From contig JAKSSF010000009.1 of the NCBI GenBank assembly GCA_024403235.1, positions 17,556-81,555 on the forward strand: DNA of 64,000 nt. Reading direction: 5' to 3'. This DNA is from Lachnospiraceae bacterium (GTDB lineage Bacteria > Bacillota > Clostridia > Lachnospirales > Lachnospiraceae). Below the pieces are notes generated by a model. The model saw only the letters and a program-made list of their open reading frames with translations, made no database searches and was not told the DNA's origin. The translations under genes were made by a program, and so were the position numbers. Shown in pieces: positions 46,239 through 54,128 of the stretch (position 1 is its first letter; each line of letters starts with the position of its first letter).

Positions 46239-47762
46239 CTATTCCTGTAAGGCAGCAAAATCTTCGTACAAATCCACTAAGCTACTATAGGCTTTATCAA
46301 AGACCTGTTTTAAGGGCTCATAGACGGCAATCTTATCTGCTTCCGGTTGTAACTGATCCTGTACAGTTAAGAATTGGTCTACTGCCTGGAAATCTTCGTA
46401 TATACCGATACCTACACCGGCAATGACAGCTGCTGCAATGGAGGTGGCTTCTTCTACATGGTCAGGACGAGTAAGCTTACAATTTAGGACATTGGCAAGA
46501 ATCTGTGCTACTACATTTCCTTTGGCACCACCACCAGTAAAAATCAAATCAAAAATAGATAATTGTTTTCTGTAGGCTTTTAAAATCAATTCCAGGTTCA
46601 TGGCGATACCTTCCACGACAGCTCGAACATAGTCTCCCTTTTCATGGCAAGGCTTAATATTAAAAAAACTGCCGGAGGTATTGGGATTCCAGCGAGGACT
46701 TCTTTCTCCCAACAAATAAGGTAAGAAAATCAGATTTTTAGCACCTGCGGGAGAACTTTCCACATAACGATTCATAATGCTGTAAGGATCCTGGCCGGAT
46801 GCTTTTGCATCCTCTGTCTCTTCCTTACAAAGTGCATTTTTTATGTAGGAATAAGAACTGCCGGCAGCCTGCATAGTTCCACAAGGCATGTATTTTCCGG
46901 GAATTACATGAGCAAAACAGAATAAAACCTTATCAGAGTCTGTAAATACTTCTTCTGTAGTGCCACCAATCCAGGAGGAAGTGCCAAAGGTTAAAAATAA
47001 TTCATCATTATGGATACAACCGGCACCAACAGCAGAGCAGGGACCATCACCGCCGCCTAAAACCACCTTTGTAGCAGTAGTAAGCCCCAGTTTTGAAGCG
47101 GCTTCTTCCGTCAAATTTCCGGCTACATAAGTAGAGGGATGCAAAGGAGGTAGTTTTTCTTTGTCAATCCCTGCGGCTGTAATGATTTCATCATTCCAGC
47201 ACAAACCCTTTAAGTCCATAGCATTGGTTCCGGAACCGTCGGAAAAGTCTGTAGCAAAGGTTCCGGTTAGGTGATAAATAACATAATCCTTTGCTTGCAG
47301 CATATATTTGGTCTTTGCATATAATTCCGGTTCATTTTCTTTAATCCACATCAGCTTTTCGATGCTGTAGCTGGCACTCACTCTATGACCTGTAATGTCA
47401 TACATTCTGTCAAAACCGATTTTTTCTTCCAAGAGTTTCTGTTCTTTGATGGCACGCTGGTCTGCCCAGATAATAGCAGGGCGTAATGCCTGGCCATTTT
47501 CATCTACAATCAGGCAGCATTGCATTTGTGCAGAAAAGGACATGGCTAAAATCGCGGTAGGATCGATGCCTTCTGTAATTTTTGCGGTAGATTCATATAC
47601 GGCTTCCAACCAATCAGTGGGATTTTGCTCTGCGTAGTTGCCATGGAAAAAATGTACATCATAGCCTGCTGTATAGCTTTTTACAAGTTTTCCGTCTGTA
47701 GTAAATAAAGAGGCCTTGTTTCCACTGGTACCTAAGTCGTGTGCAATCAAATATTGAGTCAT
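46239..47762 (-). CDS. xylB: Xylulokinase-like FGGY carbohydrate kinase
   Basis: This 507-residue kinase phosphorylates a pentulose, most likely D-xylulose. It has the phosphate-1 motif AHDLGTSGNKASLF, IIWADQRA, TDFSDGSGTNAMDL, the adenosine motif region and the FGGY-type signature LPYLLGERSPRWNP and LIFTGGGAKGN. AAAGGAGA precedes the start on the minus strand. It stands alone, with no xylose isomerase or transporter nearby, so the substrate assignment is by family. The upstream region carries an imperfect inverted repeat (47831-47876). Confidence 0.85.
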   Translation of the reverse strand: MTQYLIAHDLGTSGNKASLFTTDGKLVKSYTAGYDVHFFHGNYAEQNPTDWLEAVYESTAKITEGIDPTAILAMSFSAQMQCCLIVDENGQALRPAIIWADQRAIKEQKLLEEKIGFDRMYDITGHRVSASYSIEKLMWIKENEPELYAKTKYMLQAKDYVIYHLTGTFATDFSDGSGTNAMDLKGLCWNDEIITAAGIDKEKLPPLHPSTYVAGNLTEEAASKLGLTTATKVVLGGGDGPCSAVGAGCIHNDELFLTFGTSSWIGGTTEEVFTDSDKVLFCFAHVIPGKYMPCGTMQAAGSSYSYIKNALCKEETEDAKASGQDPYSIMNRYVESSPAGAKNLIFLPYLLGERSPRWNPNTSGSFFNIKPCHEKGDYVRAVVEGIAMNLELILKAYRKQLSIFDLIFTGGGAKGNVVAQILANVLNCKLTRPDHVEEATSIAAAVIAGVGIGIYEDFQAVDQFLTVQDQLQPEADKIAVYEPLKQVFDKAYSSLVDLYEDFAALQE

Positions 47763-47830
47763 AGTACGTTCTCCTTTGGTAAATGAAATTCGGAATCCCC
47801 ATAGGATTTCACATATGGGGTTTACTTTGC

Positions 47831-47876
47831 TTTACCTTAAAAATCATGCTATAATATTCGTGATTTTTACCGTAAA
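47831..47876. promoter_or_regulatory. Imperfect inverted repeat between xylB and the NAD kinase gene
   Basis: The arms 47831-47848 and 47859-47876 match at 15 of 18 positions as an inverted repeat; the 10-nt centre contains TATAAT. The right arm itself contains the near-palindrome TTTACCGTAAA. It lies in the divergent intergenic region and has the form of a repressor operator over a -10 box; the gene it controls is unknown, with xylB most plausible because sugar kinases are often regulated. Confidence 0.4.
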
Positions 47877-47969
47877 TACTTGGCTATATTATACCGAGTA
47901 ACAGGGAGATTTCGCAATGCATTTTTCTATAAGGTATGATAAGTTTTCTAGGGAAAAAAGGAAGCGTAT

Positions 47970-48755
47970 ATGAGAAACTTTTACATTGTAACCAATGAAC
48001 AAAAGGATCGGGACTATATTCTGACCAATCAGATTAAAGAGAAGCTAAAGCAATTAGGTGCTGTTATTTTCGAAGAACAAACTGCTGATATAGAATGTGT
48101 CATTTCCATTGGTGGGGATGGTACTTTGATTCAGGCTGTACGAGAATTATCTTGGTTGGATGTAGCTTTTGTGGGTGTGAATCGCGGTACGACAGGATTC
48201 TTGACAGAAATTGAGCCGGATTCTGTAGATACCATGCTTCCCAGATTGGTAAAAGATGATTTTGTCATTGAAAATCGTATGATGTTAAAGGCAACCTTAG
48301 AAAACGGGGAAGAAAAACTGGCATTAAATGATGTGGTTTTATCGAAAGCAGGGGCAATGACAGTGGCAGAATACCAGATTCATGTAAATGGAAGCCCTTT
48401 GACCACCTATCGTGCAGATGGAGTATTGGTTTCTACACCTACCGGTTCTACTGGGTATAATCTTTCTGCAGGAGGCCCCATTGTGGAACCCAATTCCAAA
48501 GTTATGACTTTAACGCCTATTTGTGCACACACCTTGAATTGCCATAGCGTGATATTGAATGGTGACGATGAGATTTGTATTTCTCCCATTTGGAATCCTA
48601 TGAAAGGACAGGTGGCAGTGGCTTTTGACGGAGAATGTTATAAAACCTTAGAAGAGGGTGAAACCATAAGGGTAACTGCGGCAAAGGAACAAACTAAGAT
48701 TATTCGTCTGGGACAAGAAAGTTTTGTCACTGTTTTGTCCAGAAAATTAAATTAG
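47970..48755 (+). CDS. nadK: NAD kinase
   Basis: This 261-residue protein phosphorylates NAD to NADP. The GGDGT motif (ISIGGDGTLIQ), NRGTTGFL, and the PTGSTGYNLSAGGP motif of the family are all visible. AAAGGAAG precedes ATG 47970. It leads a run of same-strand genes with short gaps (GT2-GtrA after 11 bp, then the GGDEF and HD-GYP genes), so they may share a transcript. Confidence 0.95.
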   Translation: MRNFYIVTNEQKDRDYILTNQIKEKLKQLGAVIFEEQTADIECVISIGGDGTLIQAVRELSWLDVAFVGVNRGTTGFLTEIEPDSVDTMLPRLVKDDFVIENRMMLKATLENGEEKLALNDVVLSKAGAMTVAEYQIHVNGSPLTTYRADGVLVSTPTGSTGYNLSAGGPIVEPNSKVMTLTPICAHTLNCHSVILNGDDEICISPIWNPMKGQVAVAFDGECYKTLEEGETIRVTAAKEQTKIIRLGQESFVTVLSRKLN

Positions 48756-48766
48756 GATATAATACA

Positions 48767-49843
48767 ATGGATATTTTAAAGATATTAGAAGATAAAATAG
48801 CACTCGTTATACCAGCCTATGAGCCGGATGAACGCTTGGATTCTTTGTTAGAAGAAATACGGAAAGACTATACAGGACCTATTATATTGGTGAATGATGG
48901 CAGTGCTAAAGAATATGATGGCTTTTATGAAGCAGGTGAAAAGCAAGGCTGTGTTTTACTGAAGCATTACAGGAATATGGGAAAAGGACGTGCATTAAAG
49001 ACTGCTTTTAATTACTGCCTCAATACCTATCCCAATTTAATAGGCTGTGTGACCGCAGATTCTGACGGACAGCACAAGCCGGAGGACATCTATCGCTGCA
49101 TGAAAGCACTTTCTGAAAAGCCCAATGCTTTGATTTTAGGCTGTAGAAACTTTGATATGGAGGATGTGCCTTTTAAGAGCAAATTTGGTAATAAACTGAC
49201 ACACAAAGTATGTAAGTGGCTTTGTGGTGTTGATGTTTCAGATACACAGACAGGACTTCGGGGGATTCCCAAAGAGCTTATGGCGAAACTTTTAAATACA
49301 CCGGGAGAACGGTTTGAGTTTGAAACCAGAATGCTGTTAGAAACCAGAGACTATTGTGACATAGAAGAAATAGAGATAGAAACGGTTTACGATTCCAAGG
49401 AGAATCACCAGACCCATTTTGATCCCTTCAAGGATTCTTTGCGTATTTATAAGATATTTGGTGAGGTATTCATCAAGTTTTTGTTTTCTTCTTTATCCAG
49501 TAGTGTAATAGATTTGGTACTGTTTGTTTTGCTCTGTCCTATATTAAAGCCTTTGTCTGCTGTATATTATGTGACAGCAGCAACTGTGATAGCAAGGGTG
49601 ATTTCCGCTACCTATAACTATTTGATTAATTATAAATTTGTATTTACCAGCAAAGCCAATCACGGTCACTCTGCCAGCAGATATTTCCTACTGGCGTTGG
49701 TACAGATGTCAGCAAGCGCACTGCTTGTTACGGTGGGAGTATTTCTGTTACCGATTCTGCCGGAAGGTGTGATTAAAGTTATCGTAGATACGATTTTGTT
49801 TTTTATCAGTTTTCGGATACAGCGGGCATTGGTGTTTGCGTAA
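48767..49843 (+). CDS. GT2 glycosyltransferase fused to GtrA membrane domain
   Basis: The 358-residue protein joins a family 2 glycosyltransferase (residues about 10-225: ALVIPAYEPDERLDSLLEEI; DADSDGQHKPED-type loop read as TADSDGQHKPED; DTQTGLRGI) to a C-terminal GtrA-type membrane domain with four hydrophobic segments (SSVIDLVLFVLLCPIL; AVYYVTAATVIARVISATYNY; YFLLALVQMSASALLVTVGV). Such fusions act like dolichyl-phosphate sugar synthases on polyprenyl phosphate. NYKFVFTSK is the GtrA signature. The ribosome binding site is weak. The sugar is unknown. Confidence 0.88.
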   Translation: MDILKILEDKIALVIPAYEPDERLDSLLEEIRKDYTGPIILVNDGSAKEYDGFYEAGEKQGCVLLKHYRNMGKGRALKTAFNYCLNTYPNLIGCVTADSDGQHKPEDIYRCMKALSEKPNALILGCRNFDMEDVPFKSKFGNKLTHKVCKWLCGVDVSDTQTGLRGIPKELMAKLLNTPGERFEFETRMLLETRDYCDIEEIEIETVYDSKENHQTHFDPFKDSLRIYKIFGEVFIKFLFSSLSSSVIDLVLFVLLCPILKPLSAVYYVTAATVIARVISATYNYLINYKFVFTSKANHGHSASRYFLLALVQMSASALLVTVGVFLLPILPEGVIKVIVDTILFFISFRIQRALVFA

Positions 49844-49881
49844 AGAAAATGAAGAAGTATTAGCAATAGAGGTATTAAGTA

Positions 49882-50958
49882 ATGAAGGGTTATTGGGATA
49901 AACTAAACAAAGCATTTTACTACGGTGGACTAGAGCCGGAAGAGTATGAGGAATGTAAGGAAGAGTTCTGGAGACTGGACACAAAATATTTGCGTTTTAT
50001 TGCTGTTTTGTTGATATTGTTTATGACAATTTGTTTTGTCGGCTCCTACAAGATAGGTGTGTATTCTTTGAATCAAAAACTCTATGGCTCCATGATTGTT
50101 GTATCAGTCTTGGTATTGCTATCTACCTTTCCTCCCTTCTTTGCAAATAAAGGAAGGATTCTGTTTCCATTATATTTTCTAATGTCAGCCTTGTTTCTGT
50201 TTGGCATTCTTATTGGACTTAGTCAGCCGGATCAGATATCCGCTACTTTTCTTATTTTTATCATGGTAGGACCACTGCTTATTTATGATAAACCCTTTAG
50301 ACCATGTTTCGTTGTATCTATTTTCAGTATTATATTTGTAATTACTTCCTTGTCTTTTAAGGAAGTGGCAGTACAGGAAACAGATTTCATTAACGGGATT
50401 AGTTTTGCAATCGTTAGTTGTATTATCAATACCATCAATCTTTGTTCCAGAATGCAGCGAGTTTGGTTTTCTAAGAATATGGAGCGTTTAGCATCCATTG
50501 ATCCTATGACAAAATTAAAGAATCGTGCTCGTTTTCATTTCAACGAGAGATATTATTCCAAGATTGGTAATGAAACACTTTCCTGTATTTTTGTGGATGT
50601 GAATGGCTTACATGAGTTAAATAACACTTTAGGACATGATGCCGGAGATGAAATGTTAATCTATGTGGCAGATTGTATGAGTAAGGAGTTTGGGAAAGAA
50701 GATACATACCGTCTGGGCGGCGATGAATTTGCCACTATCGTTTGGGATAAGTCAGAAGAGGAACTTTGGAAAAGAGCTGAACATTTTGTGGAAAAAGTGG
50801 AAGAAAAGGGCTATTCCATTGCCTTGGGCATTGCCACTGTGTCAGCACAGAATGTGAATATGCCAGAGCTATTAAAGCTTGCCGATAACAACATGTACAC
50901 GGATAAAAAGCAGTATTATGACAACAACAGCAAGAATAGAAGACAGAAACATAGATAG
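49882..50958 (+). CDS. Membrane diguanylate cyclase (GGDEF domain)
   Basis: This 358-residue protein has about six hydrophobic segments (residues about 30-180) and a C-terminal GGDEF domain (about 195-350). The active site reads RLGGDEF and the metal-binding segment CIFVDVNGLHELNNTLGHDAGD. The allosteric I-site RxxD, expected five residues before GGDEF, is absent, so product inhibition may be missing. It would make cyclic-di-GMP. AGAGGT precedes the start. An HD-GYP gene starts 8 bp downstream. Confidence 0.9.
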   Translation: MKGYWDKLNKAFYYGGLEPEEYEECKEEFWRLDTKYLRFIAVLLILFMTICFVGSYKIGVYSLNQKLYGSMIVVSVLVLLSTFPPFFANKGRILFPLYFLMSALFLFGILIGLSQPDQISATFLIFIMVGPLLIYDKPFRPCFVVSIFSIIFVITSLSFKEVAVQETDFINGISFAIVSCIINTINLCSRMQRVWFSKNMERLASIDPMTKLKNRARFHFNERYYSKIGNETLSCIFVDVNGLHELNNTLGHDAGDEMLIYVADCMSKEFGKEDTYRLGGDEFATIVWDKSEEELWKRAEHFVEKVEEKGYSIALGIATVSAQNVNMPELLKLADNNMYTDKKQYYDNNSKNRRQKHR

Positions 50959-50966
50959 AGAGAAAT

Positions 50967-52121
50967 ATGTCAGATAAAGTATTTGTAAAAGCAGAAAATT
51001 TATATGAGTCCATGCATGTGGGTGAAGATATCAAAAATAGATTAGGCCAGTCTCTTTTAGTATCTGGGGCAGTTTTGACAGATTCCCGTATCCAAAGTCT
51101 CATAAAAAAAGGATATGGAGGTGTCTATGTATCTGAAGGTCTTGAAAAAAAGGTAGAAGAAAGTAAGCGCCTTGTAGAAAGAGGCGAAAAGGATGCCTAT
51201 GTAGGATTTGAGGTTGCAGAAGAAGCACTTAGGCAGATAGATACAAAAACGAAAGATGACCCAACATCGGTATTTTTTGATAGTCAAATTAAAGAGAGAA
51301 TTTCTAAGGGAATTGAATATATCTATAACAATGTTGGAACGCCTGAAATGGATAATGCAGTAAATAGCATTACCAATGATATTATTGGGGCAATCGATTC
51401 CAATAAGGCAATTGCTATCAATCTTTCAGAAATCAAAGCAAGTGATGAATATACCTTTAAGCATAGTGTGGATGTTGCTACCATGGCTCTGCTTCTGGCA
51501 CGATATAGGAATTTCAGTGAATCCCAGATGCATGATATTGGTATTGCGGCACTTTTGCATGATATTGGTAAGACGCGGATCCCAGATTGTATATTGAATA
51601 AACCAGGGAAATTGAGTGAGACCGAATTTGAGGTGATGAAGCTCCATTCGGTATATAGTTATGAAATTCTAAAAAATACTTCATCCTATAATAATGCAAT
51701 TTGCTCTGCCACACTACAGCATCATGAAAAAATGGATGGCTCAGGCTACCCTTATGGATTAAAAAGAAAAGAAATATTCAGTTACGCAAAATTGATATCC
51801 GTGGCTGATATCTATGATGCATTGGTAACAGACAGACCTTATAAAAAGGCTATCCCAGCCGGAATGGCTGTAGAAATCATGATGGCCATGGGAGATGAGC
51901 TGGATATCCCCTCGTTTAAGGCCTTTATGCAAAGTGTCATTTTATATCCTTCCGGAAGTATTGTATTATTGTCAAATGGGGAGATTGCAACTGTAGTGGA
52001 GAATATTCCTTCTGTACCCTTACGACCAACCGTTGTCTCGTTGGCTTCCGGACAGGTGTATAATCTGAGTGCTGACAGAAACTGTTCCGGCATTATTATA
52101 ATGGATATTATTAAAAGTTAA
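50967..52121 (+). CDS. HD-GYP phosphodiesterase
   Basis: This 384-residue protein hydrolyses cyclic-di-GMP. The N-terminal part (VKAENLYESMHVGEDIKNRL) resembles the accessory domain often preceding HD-GYP. The catalytic part has HSVDVATMALLLA, the HD pair in LLHDIGKTRIPD, HSVYSYEIL, HHEKMDGSGYPYGL with the GYP triad, and VADIYDALVTDRPYK. No membrane helix is seen, so it is likely cytoplasmic. Next to the membrane GGDEF gene, it forms a synthesis/degradation pair. The coding end is about 105 bp before the promoter at 52225. Confidence 0.92.
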   Translation: MSDKVFVKAENLYESMHVGEDIKNRLGQSLLVSGAVLTDSRIQSLIKKGYGGVYVSEGLEKKVEESKRLVERGEKDAYVGFEVAEEALRQIDTKTKDDPTSVFFDSQIKERISKGIEYIYNNVGTPEMDNAVNSITNDIIGAIDSNKAIAINLSEIKASDEYTFKHSVDVATMALLLARYRNFSESQMHDIGIAALLHDIGKTRIPDCILNKPGKLSETEFEVMKLHSVYSYEILKNTSSYNNAICSATLQHHEKMDGSGYPYGLKRKEIFSYAKLISVADIYDALVTDRPYKKAIPAGMAVEIMMAMGDELDIPSFKAFMQSVILYPSGSIVLLSNGEIATVVENIPSVPLRPTVVSLASGQVYNLSADRNCSGIIIMDIIKS

Positions 52122-52224
52122 ACGAGAGTGGGAATTTTTACAAGGTGCGAGTCTGATAGTTTTCACTGTAAAAACAAAGTATTCAGACAATTTAAAATAA
52201 TAATAAAAATATTTCAGAAAAGTG

Positions 52225-52253
52225 TTGACAAATAATATTTTTAGATATACAAT
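52225..52253 (+). promoter_or_regulatory. Strong promoter of an untranslated-looking transcript
   Basis: TTGACA (52225-52230), 17 bp, TACAAT (52248-52253). Both boxes are close to consensus, transcription would start near 52260. No ordinary gene follows on this strand before the terminator at 52698. Confidence 0.7.
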
Positions 52254-52353
52254 TGCATTATCAACTAACCCAAACGAAACATTAACCAAAACAGAGGAAG
52301 TTTTTTCCTAATCAAAGACAAAAGAGGATGTTAAGTGGATTCGTTTAGAACGT

Positions 52354-52624
52354 GGAGGATGGTCCAATGGCTTAGGAATTTTCAACCAAACATATTATAA
52401 AGGAAGAGGTACAGTCCAATGGCTTAATTATTTTTATACATAACAAAAATAAAAAAGAGGTATGGTCCAATGAAATCATAAATTTTAACCGAAAAGAAGT
52501 TCTCTGAGAAGAGTTTATATAGATTGTAACTTTCGTTAAGTTTTATAAAAAAGGGGATGGTTCCTATGAAAGGCAGAGATCCTTAGTGGAAACATAAAAT
52601 CTAACAAGGAGGTACGGTCCAAAG
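52354..52624 (+). repeat. Array of about 50-nt spaced GTCCAATG repeats
   Basis: The core occurs at 52362-52369, 52414-52421, 52465-52472, 52561-52568 (TTCCTATG) and 52617-52624 (GTCCAAAG). The distances are 52, 51, 96 (about two units) and 56 bases. The linkers are A/T-rich and mostly different, so this is not a simple tandem copy. Confidence 0.7.
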
Positions 52625-52697
52625 AAAACTTAAGTAAGTAACTAATATTCTAAGAAAGTAGAAGGTGTATTAAATGAAATTAACGATTATTCATTAG

Positions 52698-52745
52698 TAG
52701 CCCGGTCGCATGAATTGACATCGATCGGGCTATTATTATTTTCTT
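52698..52745 (+). terminator. Terminator of the minimal-ORF transcript
   Basis: TAGCCCGGTCG (52698-52708) pairs with CGATCGGGCTA (52722-52732), an 11-bp stem, followed by a T-rich tract (TTATTATTTTCTT). The T tract lies only on the plus-strand side. It begins directly after the last minimal ORF stop at 52697 and overlaps the 3' end of the minus-strand Rpn gene. Confidence 0.65.
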
Positions 52746-53692
52746 AATTCTGCTAATTGTTTTTTTAGTTCTTCAATTTCGGCATTCTTATCAGCAATTT
52801 CGGCATTCTTATCGGCGATTTCGGCATTTTTGTCAGCGATTTCGGCGTCCTTATCGGCGATTAAGATATCCTTTTCAGCAATTAAGTCATTTTTTTCCTT
52901 AAAGATAATGGCATCTCTTTCTTCTAAAGCTCTACACATTTTTTGCTTTTCCTCCTTTGCTTGAATGGCAGATAAATATAGCCTTTTATCCCCCGATAAT
53001 ATACCGGCTAATGCGATGATTGAGTTATCAATAATGGTTTCGTTTTCATCCGCAGATTTGGCATAAATGGAAGATAAAATATCTTTTAATTCGGTTAGTT
53101 CTTTATTGTTAAATGATAAATCTTTATCATGTCCTATGTCAATGACATAAAGTGGATAATCGGGGACAAAAGGCTTTATGCTATCATCCATATTCATCAT
53201 ATCATGTAATGATTTGGGACCATCCCAGGGATCTTCTCCAGTATAAAATACCACTGTTAATATGGGTGTGACTTTTGTTCCCTTTTTCGTCTTGGATAAC
53301 CATTCGTCAATAGTCCATTCGGCTTTATCCTCTGTTTTACCTAAAGCAGATAATTCTGAGCTATACCCTAATACATCATATAACATCTTTCTTATAGGCA
53401 TGGAATAATGAATTTTATTCTGGTCTTCAATTCCTAATATTACTAAATATCCCAAAGATGTTCTGCGAATATTGTCTCGATATTTACTTATCTTTTCTGT
53501 TGTAAATTTGTATTTTCCATTATTTTTTACTTTTAGTGTTGCAGTGTAAGCAGTATCTTCCGATTCTAATTCATCCCCGTGAATAATGTTTTCGTTATTA
53601 AAAAAGTATCCATTAAACAAAGCTGCAAAGATTTCATTATTCTTGAAGAAATCTTTTAATGCAGAGTCTGGGGTTGGTATGGTGTGCGACAT
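52736..53692 (-). CDS. Rpn-family PD-(D/E)XK nuclease with heptad-repeat tail
   Basis: This 318-residue protein resembles the Rpn/transposase-like nuclease family (DSALKDFFKNNEIFAALFNG at the start; TVVFYTGEDPWDGPKSLHDM; YVIDIGHDKDLSF), which promotes recombination in Escherichia coli. The start at 53692 has AAAGGAGG upstream. The C-terminal 60 residues are a coiled coil of heptads, AEIADKN three times and related AEIADKD/ILIADKD, encoded by 21-bp tandem repeats. The active nuclease residues cannot be confirmed by eye. It is transcribed towards the minimal-ORF transcript. Confidence 0.8.
   Translation of the reverse strand: MSHTIPTPDSALKDFFKNNEIFAALFNGYFFNNENIIHGDELESEDTAYTATLKVKNNGKYKFTTEKISKYRDNIRRTSLGYLVILGIEDQNKIHYSMPIRKMLYDVLGYSSELSALGKTEDKAEWTIDEWLSKTKKGTKVTPILTVVFYTGEDPWDGPKSLHDMMNMDDSIKPFVPDYPLYVIDIGHDKDLSFNNKELTELKDILSSIYAKSADENETIIDNSIIALAGILSGDKRLYLSAIQAKEEKQKMCRALEERDAIIFKEKNDLIAEKDILIADKDAEIADKNAEIADKNAEIADKNAEIEELKKQLAELRK
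52776..52901 (-). repeat. 21-bp tandem repeats encoding coiled-coil heptads
   Basis: Units of 21 bp begin at 52776, 52797, 52818, 52839, 52860 and 52881 on the plus strand (ATTTCGGCATTCTTATCAGC-like). The first three are nearly identical and the last two are degenerate. They encode the repeated AEIADKN heptads of the Rpn protein and could change number by slippage without shifting frame. Confidence 0.85.
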
Positions 53693-53792
53693 AGAAAGAA
53701 GCCTCCTTTGTAATGACTGTGAATTTGTGGCGAAATGCCAAAGAATAGTGAGATTAGAATAAAAGCACCGGAAACTTTTAACTAAGATTCAC

Positions 53793-54080
53793 TTGATAGG
53801 ACACCCCAATTGTAGCGAAACAAAAATCGAAAATCTATTAGTAAAAATAGACAAAATGCAATTTTGTGAAAAATTACCAATACGTAATGATGGAAAAGAA
53901 TCCTTATTCCTGTCGCGGCTTTGCCATACACCCTTCGTAAAAGATGAATTATCACGCGGAAGATGGGGTGAGGTGGATAAAGAAAAAGGTCCGGGGGACC
54001 TTTTTCCCACCGAACCGACCGACGAAGCCGTTAGGCTGAGGAGACCTTGAACCTTGGGTTCAAGGAACTCCTCGGCCTAT
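53793..54080. repeat. Hairpin-rich, GC-richer intergenic element
   Basis: This region has no credible gene, though a frame from 53793 to 54050 is open on the plus strand without a ribosome binding site. It contains a long imperfect hairpin (GGTGAGGTGG...CCCACCGAACC, about 53967-54015) around AAAAAGGTCC-GGG-GGACCTTTTT, and a second hairpin in which TAGGCTGAGGAG (54032-54043) pairs with CTCCTCGGCCTA (54068-54079) around CTTGAACC/GGTTCAAG. The translated text (RGRWGEVDKEKGPGDLFP) resembles spurious short proteins I recall from repeat elements of gut Clostridia. I take it as a dispersed repeat; copies elsewhere cannot be checked here. Confidence 0.4.
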
Positions 54081-54085
54081 AAAAT

Positions 54086-54118
54086 AAAAAAGACTAAGCA
54101 AATAGCTTAGTCTTTTTT
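54086..54118. terminator. Terminator after tRNA-Leu(AAG)
   Basis: AAAAAAGACTAAGC and GCTTAGTCTTTTTT pair around AAATA. On the minus strand it follows the tRNA gene by about 10 bp; its symmetry permits action on both strands. Confidence 0.8.
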
Positions 54119-54128
54119 ATTTTACCAA

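Larger units (their letters stand above)
52260..52745 (+). ncRNA. Candidate transcript with tandem SD-minimal ORF units
   Basis: This stretch of about 485 nt between a consensus promoter and a hairpin terminator has no ordinary gene. It contains five close units with the core GAGGTAYGGTCCAATG and two looser ones. In each a Shine-Dalgarno box lies 8-9 bases before a start codon: GGAGG with ATG 52367 (M-A-stop); GAGG with ATG 52419 (M-A-stop); GAGG with ATG 52470 (M-K-S-stop); GGGG with ATG 52566 (M-K-G-R-D-P-stop); GGAGG with AAG 52622 in place of ATG (K-T-type, stop at 52631); and GAAGG with ATG 52674 (M-K-L-T-I-I-H-stop). A degenerate SD-ATG is at 52324-52330. Units are about 50 nt apart. 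Whether it is translated, a regulatory RNA or decayed repeats is open. Confidence 0.5.

Noticed and set aside
52354..52624. CRISPR-like spacing (about 50 nt) of repeats
   Set aside because: The repeat core is too short (about 16 nt) and imperfect, contains Shine-Dalgarno and ATG, the distances vary, and no cas gene is near.
53793..54050. An 85-residue open frame on the plus strand
   Set aside because: No ribosome binding site, composition unlike neighbours, and it runs through strong hairpins; treated as a repeat element, not a gene.
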